Assembly (NCBI GenBank): GCA_903913345.1
Contig: CAIWLA010000213.1
Coordinates: 1 to 5,287 of the forward strand
Direction: 5' to 3'
DNA length: 5,287 nt
Origin: an uncultured Magnetococcales bacterium
GTDB taxonomy: Bacteria > Pseudomonadota > Magnetococcia > Magnetococcales > Magnetaquicoccaceae
The translations under genes and the position numbers were made by a program. The notes under the pieces are model-generated. The model searched no databases and was not told the origin of the DNA. It worked only from the letters and a program-made list of their open reading frames with translations. Below are positions 1 to 5,287 of the stretch, piece by piece; position 1 is the first letter of the stretch, and each line of letters opens with the position of its first letter.

Positions 1-4
1 CCGC

Positions 5-55
5 ACCCCACCAACTGGCTCTGCCCACTGGGGGCCGTGACGGCCCCCAGACCCC
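5..55. repeat. GC-rich hairpin repeat, unit A
   Basis: The unit begins with ACCCCACCA (5-13) and, after 14 nt, has a perfect 10-bp stem CTGGGGGCCG/CGGCCCCCAG (28-37 with 41-50) around a TGA loop, then GACCCC (50-55). The same order of elements recurs in unit B at 100-135. No T tract adjoins the stem on either strand, so it is not a classical intrinsic terminator, though its position after apgM fits a 3'-end or intergenic repeat. Such GGGGG...CCCCC GACCCC units resemble dispersed intergenic repeats of some GC-rich Alphaproteobacteria; this comparison is from memory. Confidence 0.55.
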
Positions 56-57
56 GG

Positions 58-69
58 CAAAAATTTTTG
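58..69. other. A5T5 palindrome between the two hairpin units
   Basis: CAAAAATTTTTG is a perfect 12-bp palindrome, AT-only at the core in an otherwise GC-rich stretch. It could be intrinsically bent DNA, a protein-binding site, or a T tract usable by transcripts from either side, but it lies 7 nt from the nearest hairpin, too far for a standard terminator. Confidence 0.35.
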
Positions 70-99
70 AATGTCAACACGTTCTATGCCTTGCCCCGG

Positions 100-135
100 A
101 CCCCACCAGGGGGAATGATTCCCCCCGGACCCCCC
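100..135. repeat. GC-rich hairpin repeat, unit B
   Basis: It begins with ACCCCACCA (100-108), identical to the start of unit A, followed by a 7-bp stem GGGGGAA/TTCCCCC (109-115 with 119-125) around a TGA loop, extended by CC/GG (106-107 with 127-128) past one mismatch, then GGACCCC (127-133). CCCCGGACCCC also occurs just before the unit (94-104) as well as within it (123-133). A further small stem GGACC/GGTCC (127-131 with 143-147) lies between it and the apgM stop. Being directly downstream of apgM, it may act in transcript 3'-end formation or stability; no T tract follows. Confidence 0.55.
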
Positions 136-166
136 GATTGTCGGTCCCGGTTTAAATAAAAGCCAT

Positions 167-1360
167 TCAATCCAGATCCAACAATCTGCGAATCATCCGG
201 GTGCCGGGATCAAAAACGAGCGATCCAGACTCCAACAGACGTTCATCGTAGGCCGTGTTGTGGTCCGGTGCGATACCGGTGCCGTACAGGGCGAAAGGCA
301 CCGGGTCGGCGTTGTGGGTTCGGCTGGCGATGGGCGTTGGGTGGTCCGGCAGGGCGATGGCGCGAAAATCCCCCCGTGAGGCCATGGCCTCCAGTACGGG
401 ACCGACCAGACGCCGATCAAAATCCTCGATGGCCTGAATTTTGTAGTCCAATCGACCGGCGTGGCCCGCTTCGTCGGGGGATTCGACGTGGACAAACATC
501 AGATCGTGGCGCGTCAGCCCTTCCAGGCAGGCGCGGGCCTTGCCCTCATAGTCGGTGTCTATCCAGCCGGTGGCCCCCGGTACCGAGAGCACCTCAAAAC
601 CGATATGGGTGGCAATGCCACGCATCAGGTCCACCGCCGAAATCATGCCGCCCGAACGTCCAAACCGATCCTGAAACCGCGCCAACTCCGGTTTTTTGCC
701 CTGTCCCCACAACCAGATGCTGTTGGCGGGCCTTTCCCCCTTCCGGGTGCGTGCCTGGTTGACGGGATGATCGGTCAGGATCGACCAGGAGTCGCGCATG
801 AGCCGCTCAATCGGGGCCGCATCCTGACCGGCGGGCAGATGCGCCAGAATGGCCTGGTCCGAGATGTCATGCGGCGCAATGCACAGCACCCGATGGCCAC
901 CGTTGCGCCAGACCAGAAGGTGTCGGTAACTGACCCCCGGATAAAACTGGAACTGTTCGGACCCCAATTTCCGGTTTAAATGGTCGATGAGTTCCGCCGC
1001 CTGTGCAGTGGGTATGTGACCGGCGGAAAAATCCTCCATGACGGCAAAATCGGGCGAGAGAGAGACCAGATTACAGCGAAAGGCCACATCCTGCTCGCCC
1101 AACGTCACCCCCATGGCCGCCGCTTCCAGCGGACTGCGCCCCGTATAGCTCTGCGTGACATCATATCCCAGAACCCCCAGATTGGCAATATCGCTGCCGG
1201 GATAATAACCCGCCGGGGTGTTGCGCGACCAGCCACCCACCCCATCCCGCACCATGCGATCCAGGTTGGGTGTGCGCGCCACCATCAGGGGGGTTCGACC
1301 CTCCAGTTCTGCCATCGGTCGGTCGCTCATCCCATCGCCGAGAAATATGATAAACTTCAT
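167..1360 (-). CDS. apgM: Cofactor-independent phosphoglycerate mutase, ApgM type (or related proposed homoserine kinase)
   Basis: A 397-residue cytoplasmic enzyme of the alkaline phosphatase superfamily, the size typical of the archaeal-type iPGM family, which interconverts 3- and 2-phosphoglycerate without bisphosphoglycerate. The set of metal and catalytic residues is complete: Asp9 in FLGDGMSD (6-13), nucleophile Ser56 in YPGSDIANLGVLGYD (53-67), Asp296 and His300 in HVESPDEAGHAG (291-302), Asp339 and His340 in LPDHPTP (337-343), and His349 in RTHNADPVPF (347-356). The N-terminus LGDGMSDRP with GRTPLMVARTPNLDRM is characteristic. A bacterial branch of this family, recognised by a DHPTP-type motif as here, has been proposed to act as homoserine kinase in genomes lacking ThrB. 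I cannot tell the two apart from this window. The neighbour mdh points to central carbon metabolism, but also supplies oxaloacetate, the precursor of aspartate and threonine. The start has a GGAG site 6 nt upstream. The gene is followed by GC-rich hairpin repeats. Confidence 0.88.
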   Translation of the reverse strand: MKFIIFLGDGMSDRPMAELEGRTPLMVARTPNLDRMVRDGVGGWSRNTPAGYYPGSDIANLGVLGYDVTQSYTGRSPLEAAAMGVTLGEQDVAFRCNLVSLSPDFAVMEDFSAGHIPTAQAAELIDHLNRKLGSEQFQFYPGVSYRHLLVWRNGGHRVLCIAPHDISDQAILAHLPAGQDAAPIERLMRDSWSILTDHPVNQARTRKGERPANSIWLWGQGKKPELARFQDRFGRSGGMISAVDLMRGIATHIGFEVLSVPGATGWIDTDYEGKARACLEGLTRHDLMFVHVESPDEAGHAGRLDYKIQAIEDFDRRLVGPVLEAMASRGDFRAIALPDHPTPIASRTHNADPVPFALYGTGIAPDHNTAYDERLLESGSLVFDPGTRMIRRLLDLD

Positions 1361-1364
1361 GTCA

Positions 1365-1388
1365 TTCTCCGAGAAGGCGGTTGCCCGC
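1365..1388 (-). promoter_or_regulatory. Intercistronic mdh-apgM segment: apgM ribosome binding site within small inverted repeats
   Basis: The apgM ribosome site GGAG (1370-1367) lies 6 nt before the ATG at 1360. It sits inside an 11-nt inverted repeat (1365-1375, TTCTC and GAGAA around one base). Directly before it on the mRNA is a 4-bp stem GCGG/CCGC closed by a GCAA tetraloop (1388-1377). These may modulate apgM translation relative to mdh, but both stems are short and could be chance. Confidence 0.35.
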
Positions 1389-1399
1389 GCATCACCCCT

Positions 1400-2377
1400 C
1401 TACAGTAGATCTTTCACAACATCGCGTTCTGTCCGCAACTCGTTCAGAACAATATTAAACTTCTCCTGCGCCCAGGGGGAGAGCGCAAGCCCCTCGACCA
1501 CCTCTTGCGTACCGTTGGCACGGGTACGGAGCGGCAGGCCAAAGATCAGGCCGGCATCCACACCATAGGCACCATGGGAGCAGACAGCGGCGGAAAAGCA
1601 GTCATTGTCGGCTGTCGGTTCGATCAGGGCGGTCACATGATCCATGGCCGCATTGGCGGCGGAGGCGGCACTGGAGAGTCCACGGGCCTTGATGACGGCG
1701 GCCCCCCGTTCCTGCACCAGGGCGACAAAGCTCTCCCGCAACCAGGCGGTGTCGGTAATGAGTTCGGTGGCGGGACGGCCATTGATCCGGGCATTTTCAA
1801 AATCGGGATACTGGCGATTGGAGTGATTGCCCCATACCACCATGTGAGAGACGGCGGTGATGGGCAGGTGGCTCTTGCCAGCCAGCAGTGCCTTCGAGCG
1901 GTTTTGGTCCAGACGCATCATGGCCGAAAAACGATCGTTCGGGACATCGCTGTTGTTCATGGCAATCAGACAGTTGGTGTTGCAGGGATTGCCCACCACC
2001 ACCACCCGGACATCATCGGCACTGCGATTCAATGCCTTGCCCTGCCCGACAAAAATGGGACCGTTGATCCGAATCAGGTCCGCCCGTTCCATGCCGGGAC
2101 CGCGTGGCCGGGAACCGATCAACAACGCCCAGTGAATACCGTCGAAGGCCACCTCGGCCTGATCGGTCAGGGTGAGACCCGCCAGGGTGGGAAACGCGCA
2201 ATCTTCCAGCTCCATGGCCACACCCGACAGGGCATTCATCGCCTGGGGGATTTCCAGCAGATTCAGATGAACGGGACGATCTTTTCCAAAGAGTTGACCA
2301 GAGGCAATGCGGAACAGGATGCTGTAGGCAATTTGGCCAGCGGCCCCTGAGATCGCAACGCGAATCGGATTGGACAT
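1400..2377 (-). CDS. mdh: Malate dehydrogenase (NAD-dependent, ~325-residue class)
   Basis: A 325-residue soluble enzyme interconverting malate and oxaloacetate with NAD(H), a TCA-cycle step. The Rossmann glycine motif is [17 protein letters not shown] (11-27). The acidic residue in LLEIPQAM (Glu42), where NADP-linked plant enzymes have other residues, favours NAD. Substrate arginines lie in the mobile loop RPRGPGMER (Arg92, Arg98); GNPCNTN (129-135) holds the substrate Asn130; RLDQNR (155-160) holds the Asp157 of the Asp-His pair and Arg160; [11 protein letters not shown] (182-192) holds catalytic His185. The C-terminal half has [16 protein letters not shown] (229-244), typical of this class. 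Length and motifs match the group shared by Beta/Gammaproteobacteria, actinobacteria and chlamydiae, not the shorter E. coli or LDH-like types. An unusual detail is cysteine at 132 and 136 flanking the Asn-Thr-Asn segment, where many relatives have alanine. The start is supported by a strong GGAGG site. apgM follows 39 nt downstream, probably in the same operon. Confidence 0.96.
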   Translation of the reverse strand: MSNPIRVAISGAAGQIAYSILFRIASGQLFGKDRPVHLNLLEIPQAMNALSGVAMELEDCAFPTLAGLTLTDQAEVAFDGIHWALLIGSRPRGPGMERADLIRINGPIFVGQGKALNRSADDVRVVVVGNPCNTNCLIAMNNSDVPNDRFSAMMRLDQNRSKALLAGKSHLPITAVSHMVVWGNHSNRQYPDFENARINGRPATELITDTAWLRESFVALVQERGAAVIKARGLSSAASAANAAMDHVTALIEPTADNDCFSAAVCSHGAYGVDAGLIFGLPLRTRANGTQEVVEGLALSPWAQEKFNIVLNELRTERDVVKDLL

Positions 2378-2555
2378 GCTTCCCTCCCATGTGATTGGTG
2401 ATTGACCGATGATGAATGGATTCCCGCAAAAGAGAGGTGGGAGAGCGACTCGCGCATCCCATGCCACCCTTGATGTGTGCAACAATACCCCGGTCAGCAG
2501 GATGACTCACCCAGGGGAAATGCGCAAGTTTTGCTCTTCTCGAATCGGTGCATCT
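2378..2555 (-). other. Intergenic region between ffh and mdh (leader of mdh; no gene seen)
   Basis: A 178-nt gap. I find no convincing small ORF, RNA gene or ffh terminator: no GC-rich hairpin with a T tract follows the ffh stop. It is longer than the other gaps in the window, so an mdh promoter is likely here. The only candidate I could make out on the minus strand is TTGTTG followed 18 nt later by TGGGAT, which is a poor match. A weak inverted repeat, GGTGG (about 2436-2440) with CCACC (about 2464-2468), could form a leader stem. Function is not determined. Confidence 0.4.
2381..2388 (-). promoter_or_regulatory. Ribosome binding site deciding the mdh start
   Basis: GGGAGGGA on the minus strand, containing a full GGAGG five nucleotides before the ATG at 2377. 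It fixes the start of mdh at the conserved N-terminus and argues against an in-frame upstream start at 2485, which would add 36 residues without family resemblance. Confidence 0.75.
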
Positions 2556-3908
2556 TCAAAAAGGTCGTCTGGACAGGTTCGGCATTCCCCCCCGCATCAT
2601 CCCTTTTGGGCCGATCTTTCCCAGCCGTTTCATCAGGGTTTGTGCCTGCACAAACTGTTTCAATAATTGATTGACATCCTGTACCGTGGTGCCGGACCCC
2701 TTGGCAATGCGACGTTTGCGCGAGGCATTGAGCAGCATGTGCTTGCGGCGTTCCTGAATGGTCATGGAGAGGATGATGGCCTCCGTTTTTTTGAACTGCG
2801 CCTCACCCAGTTCCATGTCGCGCCCCTTGATCGCCTGTTTGACGCCGGGAATCATGTTCATCAGGTCGCTTAAAGATCCCATCTTTTTGACTTGGCCCAT
2901 TTGGGCCAGGAAATCTTCCAGGGTAAAGGAGGAGGTCTGCATCTTTTGTTGCAGTTTGGCCGTTTCGGCCAGATCCACGTTGGCCATGGCGGTCTCGACC
3001 AGGGTCAGGACATCGCCCATCCCCAGAATACGGGAGGCCAGACGTTCAGGGTGGAATGGCTCCAGTTTGTCCAGTGCCTCGCCGGTCCCCAAAAATTTGA
3101 TCGGTTTGCCGGTGACCTGACGTATGGAGAGGGCGGCACCGCCACGGGCATCGCCATCGGTCTTGGTGAGAATGACGCCGGTCACGTCCAACTGTTCGTT
3201 GAAACTCCGGGCCACGGTGACTGCATCCTGGCCGGTCATGGCATCGGCGATCACTAAAATTTCGATTGGATGGATATGATCACGGACGATTTGCAACTCG
3301 ATCATCAACTCTTCGTTGATATGCAGCCGTCCCGCCGTATCCAGAAACAGGATATCAAACCCCCCGTTGCGGGCCGCTTCCAGGCCACGCAGGGCGATCT
3401 CCAGGGGTTTTTGGCCGATCTGGATGGGCAGCGTGGCCACTTGCACCTGCTGGCCCACCGTCGCCAGTTGTTCCATGGCGGCGGGACGATAGACATCCAG
3501 GGAGGCCAAGAGACATTTCTTGTGCTCTTTCTCGCGCAGCCAACCGGCCAGCTTGGCGGTGGTGGTGGTCTTGCCCGACCCTTGCAGACCCACCATCATG
3601 ACCACGGCGGGGGGTTGCGTGGCCAGATTCAGGCGGCTGTTTTTCTCTCCCATCAGGAGAACCAACTCCTCATGGACCACCTGGATCACCTGTTGACCGG
3701 GGGTGAGCGAATTCAATACCGTCCGGCCAATGGCCTTTTCACTCACCCTGGCGATAAAGCTCTTGACCACGCTGAGGTTGACATCGGCCTCCAGAAGGGC
3801 CATGCGCACCTCGCGCATGGCCTCCTGAATATTGGTCTCATTGAGGCTGCCGCGCCCCCGCAGTTTTTTGAAGACGGCATCGAAACGGTCTGAGAGGGTA
3901 TCAAACAT
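2556..3908 (-). CDS. ffh: Signal recognition particle protein Ffh (SRP54 GTPase)
   Basis: A 450-residue protein, close to the usual ~450 of bacterial Ffh. With 4.5S RNA it forms the signal recognition particle, which binds signal sequences of nascent membrane proteins and delivers ribosomes to FtsY at the inner membrane. The N domain (about 1-90, starting MFDTLSDRFDAVFKKLRG) has the ALLEADVN motif (37-44). The G domain shows G1 GLQGSGKTTTTAKL (107-120), G2 DVYRPAA (138-144), G3 DTAGR (190-194), G4 TKTDGDARGGAALS (248-261) and G5 around GTGE (274-277). The M domain (about 320-450) carries the RNA-binding signature SRKRRIAKGSG (396-406) with VQDVNQLLKQF (409-419) and several methionines. All GTPase motifs are intact. 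The ATG at 3908 is chosen because it begins at the conserved N domain and has an AGGAAA ribosome site 6 nt upstream. Extending the frame to 4046 would overlap the sulfurtransferase gene and add non-homologous residues. The commonly downstream rpsP-rimM-trmD-rplS genes are absent; mdh follows after 178 nt. Confidence 0.97.
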   Translation of the reverse strand: MFDTLSDRFDAVFKKLRGRGSLNETNIQEAMREVRMALLEADVNLSVVKSFIARVSEKAIGRTVLNSLTPGQQVIQVVHEELVLLMGEKNSRLNLATQPPAVVMMVGLQGSGKTTTTAKLAGWLREKEHKKCLLASLDVYRPAAMEQLATVGQQVQVATLPIQIGQKPLEIALRGLEAARNGGFDILFLDTAGRLHINEELMIELQIVRDHIHPIEILVIADAMTGQDAVTVARSFNEQLDVTGVILTKTDGDARGGAALSIRQVTGKPIKFLGTGEALDKLEPFHPERLASRILGMGDVLTLVETAMANVDLAETAKLQQKMQTSSFTLEDFLAQMGQVKKMGSLSDLMNMIPGVKQAIKGRDMELGEAQFKKTEAIILSMTIQERRKHMLLNASRKRRIAKGSGTTVQDVNQLLKQFVQAQTLMKRLGKIGPKGMMRGGMPNLSRRPF

Positions 3909-3914
3909 GGTATT

Positions 3915-3920
3915 TTTCCT
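3915..3920 (-). promoter_or_regulatory. Ribosome binding site of ffh
   Basis: AGGAAA on the minus strand, 6 nt before the ATG at 3908. It supports this start over an upstream in-frame ATG at 4046. The AT-rich stretch 3909-3955 just upstream is the only space for an ffh promoter if the terminator-like repeat works, but I see no convincing -35/-10 pair in it. Confidence 0.6.
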
Positions 3921-3953
3921 GATTCTTTGTGTTTGGATAGCATCATTTTTCGG

Positions 3954-4011
3954 AAAAGCCCCTGGCCCGCCGGAGCGCGGGCTGTCCGCCCACCCTTCTA
4001 TCTGGGGCTTT
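3954..4011 (-). terminator. Nested inverted repeat, probable intrinsic terminator of the regulator-sulfurtransferase unit
   Basis: On the minus strand an outer stem is formed by AAAGCCCC (4011-4004) and GGGGCTTT (3962-3955). The 3' arm ends in four T residues (3957-3954) and then CC, so the right arm doubles as the T tract, as in many A-tract/T-tract terminators. Inside the roughly 41-nt loop is a second, perfect 6-bp hairpin, GCCCGC/GCGGGC with a 6-nt loop (3965-3982). The 5' outer arm overlaps the last sulfurtransferase codons and the TAG stop lies within the outer loop. It is followed 46 nt later by the ffh start, so it would insulate ffh from upstream transcription. The T tract is short and the outer loop long, so efficiency is uncertain. 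Confidence 0.5.
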
Positions 4012-4855
4012 CCCCGGCCACGACCGGGTAGCCCAGGAGTCGCCACTCGGCGATGGAACCATCGTACAGGCGCACCCTGGAAAATCCCAGTTGGCGCAAC
4101 AACAACCAGGTATGGGCAGCCCGATAGCCGGTTTCACAATAGACAATGATCTCCTGCCGGGGATCGATCATACCCAACTCGGCCAACCGGGACAACAGCT
4201 CTTCCTGCCCTTTCAGTCGGGAATCCTGGGGGCCGCGCAGGGCATCCGTCCAGTTGAAAAGGCGGGCACCGGCAATATGCCCCCTGGGTTCACGCACCGT
4301 CAACCCCAGATATTCCTGCGGTGTGCGGGTATCCAGCAACAGGGTGGTCTGATCGGGTTGGGCAGCGGCCATCACCTGTACCACAGTGGCCTCCCACTCC
4401 GGGTTGGGTCGGGGGAGAAAACGGGCGGTTGGGCGGGGAGGAGGGGAGTCAACCAGCGGCCGGTTCTCCTGATACCAGAGACCCAACCCGCCATCCAGCA
4501 TGGCCAATGCCGGATGGCCCAGGGAGGCCAGGGTCCAGACCCCCCGCGCGGCGTCCATGCCGTTGCCCATGTCATAGACCAGGAGCGGGGTGTCGAGGGT
4601 TATCCCGGCCTGGCTGAACCGTTCCGCCAGAAAGCCATTATCGGCCCGCATTCCCGGTACGCCGTCGCGCTGGGTGATCAAATCCTTGAAAGAGAGGAGG
4701 GCGGCACCGGGAATATGTACCTGTGGGTAATACTTTTCCCCACCGATTTGCAGGAGGCGAAATTCTGCCGAATGCAGATGTGCCTCCAGCCATTGGGTAT
4801 CCACAAACAGGCCGGGAAACGGGTTATCGACGGCAGGGGATGAGGCGTTTATCAT
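3998..4855 (-). CDS. Sulfurtransferase (tandem rhodanese domains; thiosulfate/3-mercaptopyruvate type)
   Basis: A 285-residue cytoplasmic protein, the normal size for two-domain TST/MST enzymes, which move sulfane sulfur from thiosulfate or 3-mercaptopyruvate to cyanide or thiol acceptors through a cysteine persulfide. Domain 1 (about 17-135) has the rhodanese fold signatures HIPGAALLSF (47-56) and ARGVWTLASLGH (103-114), but its active-site position is Asp95 (LVYDMGNGM), so it is the usual inactive half. A Pro/Arg-rich linker (about 136-152) joins domain 2 (about 155-285), which has LLLDTRTPQEYLG (172-184), GHIAGARLFNW (192-202) and the catalytic loop around Cys240 (VYCETGYRAAH). The loop CETGYR is neither the CRKGVT of classic thiosulfate enzymes nor the CGSGVT of mercaptopyruvate enzymes, so the donor cannot be assigned. 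No signal peptide is seen. The ATG at 4855 has only a weak AGAG ribosome site overlapping the stop of the upstream regulator gene, which fits translational coupling. The stop TAG lies inside a terminator-like inverted repeat. Confidence 0.9.
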   Translation of the reverse strand: MINASSPAVDNPFPGLFVDTQWLEAHLHSAEFRLLQIGGEKYYPQVHIPGAALLSFKDLITQRDGVPGMRADNGFLAERFSQAGITLDTPLLVYDMGNGMDAARGVWTLASLGHPALAMLDGGLGLWYQENRPLVDSPPPRPTARFLPRPNPEWEATVVQVMAAAQPDQTTLLLDTRTPQEYLGLTVREPRGHIAGARLFNWTDALRGPQDSRLKGQEELLSRLAELGMIDPRQEIIVYCETGYRAAHTWLLLRQLGFSRVRLYDGSIAEWRLLGYPVVAGESPR

Positions 4856-4864
4856 CGGAATACT

Positions 4865-5287
4865 CTATGGATTTTGATACGGTTGCACTGTCTGCGGCAG
4901 ATCCAGTCTGTTCTGGTTGGCGTAGGCATGGTCGAAGGCCAGTGAGACATTGATCGAAAAGATGTCGATCAGTTTTTGATCGGTGGCGTCCAACGGCTTG
5001 TTGCCCTGAAGAAAAAGCAGATTGAGTGAACCACTCTTGGTGCGAAAATAGCCCACATAACAGTTGTTTTCACACAGGCTGGTTGCCGATTGGATGGCTC
5101 GCCCAACCAGGGCAACCGCGTCTCCGTTGGATGTCTCCTGGACTGTCTGGCCGATCAATCTCTCGTAGGAGCCGGTTCCCGCATACAGCGTCAGTTGGTG
5201 ATTGGTATCGGTGGCGGCAAAACCGGAGGGTTGGACATAGAGGGCACCGTTCTCCATTTCCAACAGGGCCACCAGTTGAATGAGGAC
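4865..5287 (-). CDS. Response regulator with C-terminal DUF3369 domain (partial, N-terminus outside window)
   Basis: This is the C-terminal 140 residues of a protein whose reading frame stays open to the window edge, so the true start and any receiver domain lie outside. The visible part reads as a DUF3369 (GAF-like) domain: an entry helix (VLIQLVALLEMENGA, residues 1-15 of the fragment), a segment around LYAGTGSYERLIGQ (34-47), and the characteristic end motif KPLDATDQKLIDIFSINVS (97-115) followed by LAFDHAY. In known proteins DUF3369 sits behind a CheY-like receiver and is usually followed by an HD or HD-GYP phosphodiesterase domain. Here the chain stops about 19 residues after DUF3369 in a Gln/Pro-rich tail, so no output domain follows. 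Two cysteines sit close together (LCENNC, 72 and 76). The stop (TAG) lies 9 nt before the sulfurtransferase ATG, suggesting co-transcription. Family assignment is from memory of the DUF3369 end motif; the receiver domain is inferred. An internal GTG at 5272 should not be taken as the start, because the homology continues upstream of it. Confidence 0.72.
   Translation of the reverse strand, partial: VLIQLVALLEMENGALYVQPSGFAATDTNHQLTLYAGTGSYERLIGQTVQETSNGDAVALVGRAIQSATSLCENNCYVGYFRTKSGSLNLLFLQGNKPLDATDQKLIDIFSINVSLAFDHAYANQNRLDLPQTVQPYQNP

Noticed and set aside
28..69. Classical intrinsic terminator formed by the 28-50 hairpin and the T5 run
   Set aside because: On the plus strand the T run starts 14 nt after the stem, and on the minus strand it lies before the stem; neither matches a standard terminator.
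1505..2350. A 281-codon open frame on the plus strand opposite mdh
   Set aside because: It is exactly antisense to a well-supported MDH, its translation is Gly/His/Gln-rich without any recognisable domain, and such open antisense frames arise from codon bias in GC-rich genes.
2378..2485. N-terminal extension of MDH to 2485
   Set aside because: The added 36 residues precede the conserved start of the Rossmann fold, and the strong GGAGG site belongs to the ATG at 2377.
2013..2510. A 165-codon minus-strand frame overlapping the mdh 5' region
   Set aside because: It runs in a different frame over confirmed MDH coding sequence and shows no domain; its Arg/Ser/Gly-rich translation is typical of an out-of-frame shadow.
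3270..3893. A 207-codon plus-strand frame opposite ffh
   Set aside because: His/Gly/Gln-rich shadow of the Ffh coding frame with no domain features.
3925..3955. Possible extended -10 promoter (TGCTATCCA on the minus strand) for ffh
   Set aside because: Only three of six -10 bases match and there is no acceptable -35 at the right distance, so it is not reported as a promoter.
3909..4046. N-terminal extension of Ffh to an upstream in-frame ATG at 4046
   Set aside because: It would overlap the sulfurtransferase gene, and the extra 46 residues do not resemble Ffh; the ATG at 3908 has a ribosome site and matches the family N-terminus.
4091..4843. A 250-codon plus-strand frame opposite the sulfurtransferase
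   Set aside because: Low-complexity Gly/Gln/Pro-rich translation, no motif, fully inside a clear rhodanese gene on the other strand.

Overview
The window is an ordinary stretch of a bacterial chromosome, moderately GC-rich, with all five recognisable genes on the minus strand. In transcription order (right to left) they are: the C-terminal end of a DUF3369-type response regulator (cut by the window edge), a two-domain rhodanese-family sulfurtransferase, the signal recognition particle GTPase Ffh, an NAD-type malate dehydrogenase of the ~325-residue class, and an ApgM-type (cofactor-independent, archaeal-type) phosphoglycerate mutase-like enzyme. All identifications come from protein motifs read by eye.

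The gene set suggests a proteobacterium. The DUF3369 regulator, the ~325-residue MDH and a bacterial ApgM-like enzyme, together with GC-rich 'GGGGG...CCCCC + GACCCC' hairpin units after the last gene, remind me of deep-branching magnetotactic Alphaproteobacteria (Magnetococcales) or similar groups. This placement is a weak inference.

Layout. 4865-5287: end of the regulator gene, stopping 9 nt before the sulfurtransferase ATG, so these two are probably co-transcribed and translationally coupled. 3998-4855: sulfurtransferase with an active-site Cys in the second domain only. 3954-4011: a nested inverted repeat overlapping the sulfurtransferase stop codon, terminator-like on the minus strand, which would separate this pair from ffh. 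2556-3908: ffh, without the rpsP-rimM-trmD-rplS genes that often follow it. 2378-2555: a 178-nt gap with no convincing gene, likely carrying the mdh leader. 1400-2377 and 167-1360: mdh and apgM, 39 nt apart, probably one central-carbon transcription unit. 1-166: non-coding, holding two related GC-rich hairpin units and an A5T5 palindrome.

Functionally this is mostly housekeeping: membrane protein targeting (Ffh), the TCA-cycle malate/oxaloacetate step (MDH), and glycolysis/gluconeogenesis or possibly threonine biosynthesis (ApgM-like). I found no mobile element, CRISPR array, tRNA or rRNA, and no clear evidence of a new system. The more interesting points are the regulator that ends with DUF3369 and no HD-GYP output domain, its coupling to a sulfurtransferase, the substrate ambiguity of the ApgM-like protein, and the paired hairpin repeats at the left edge.
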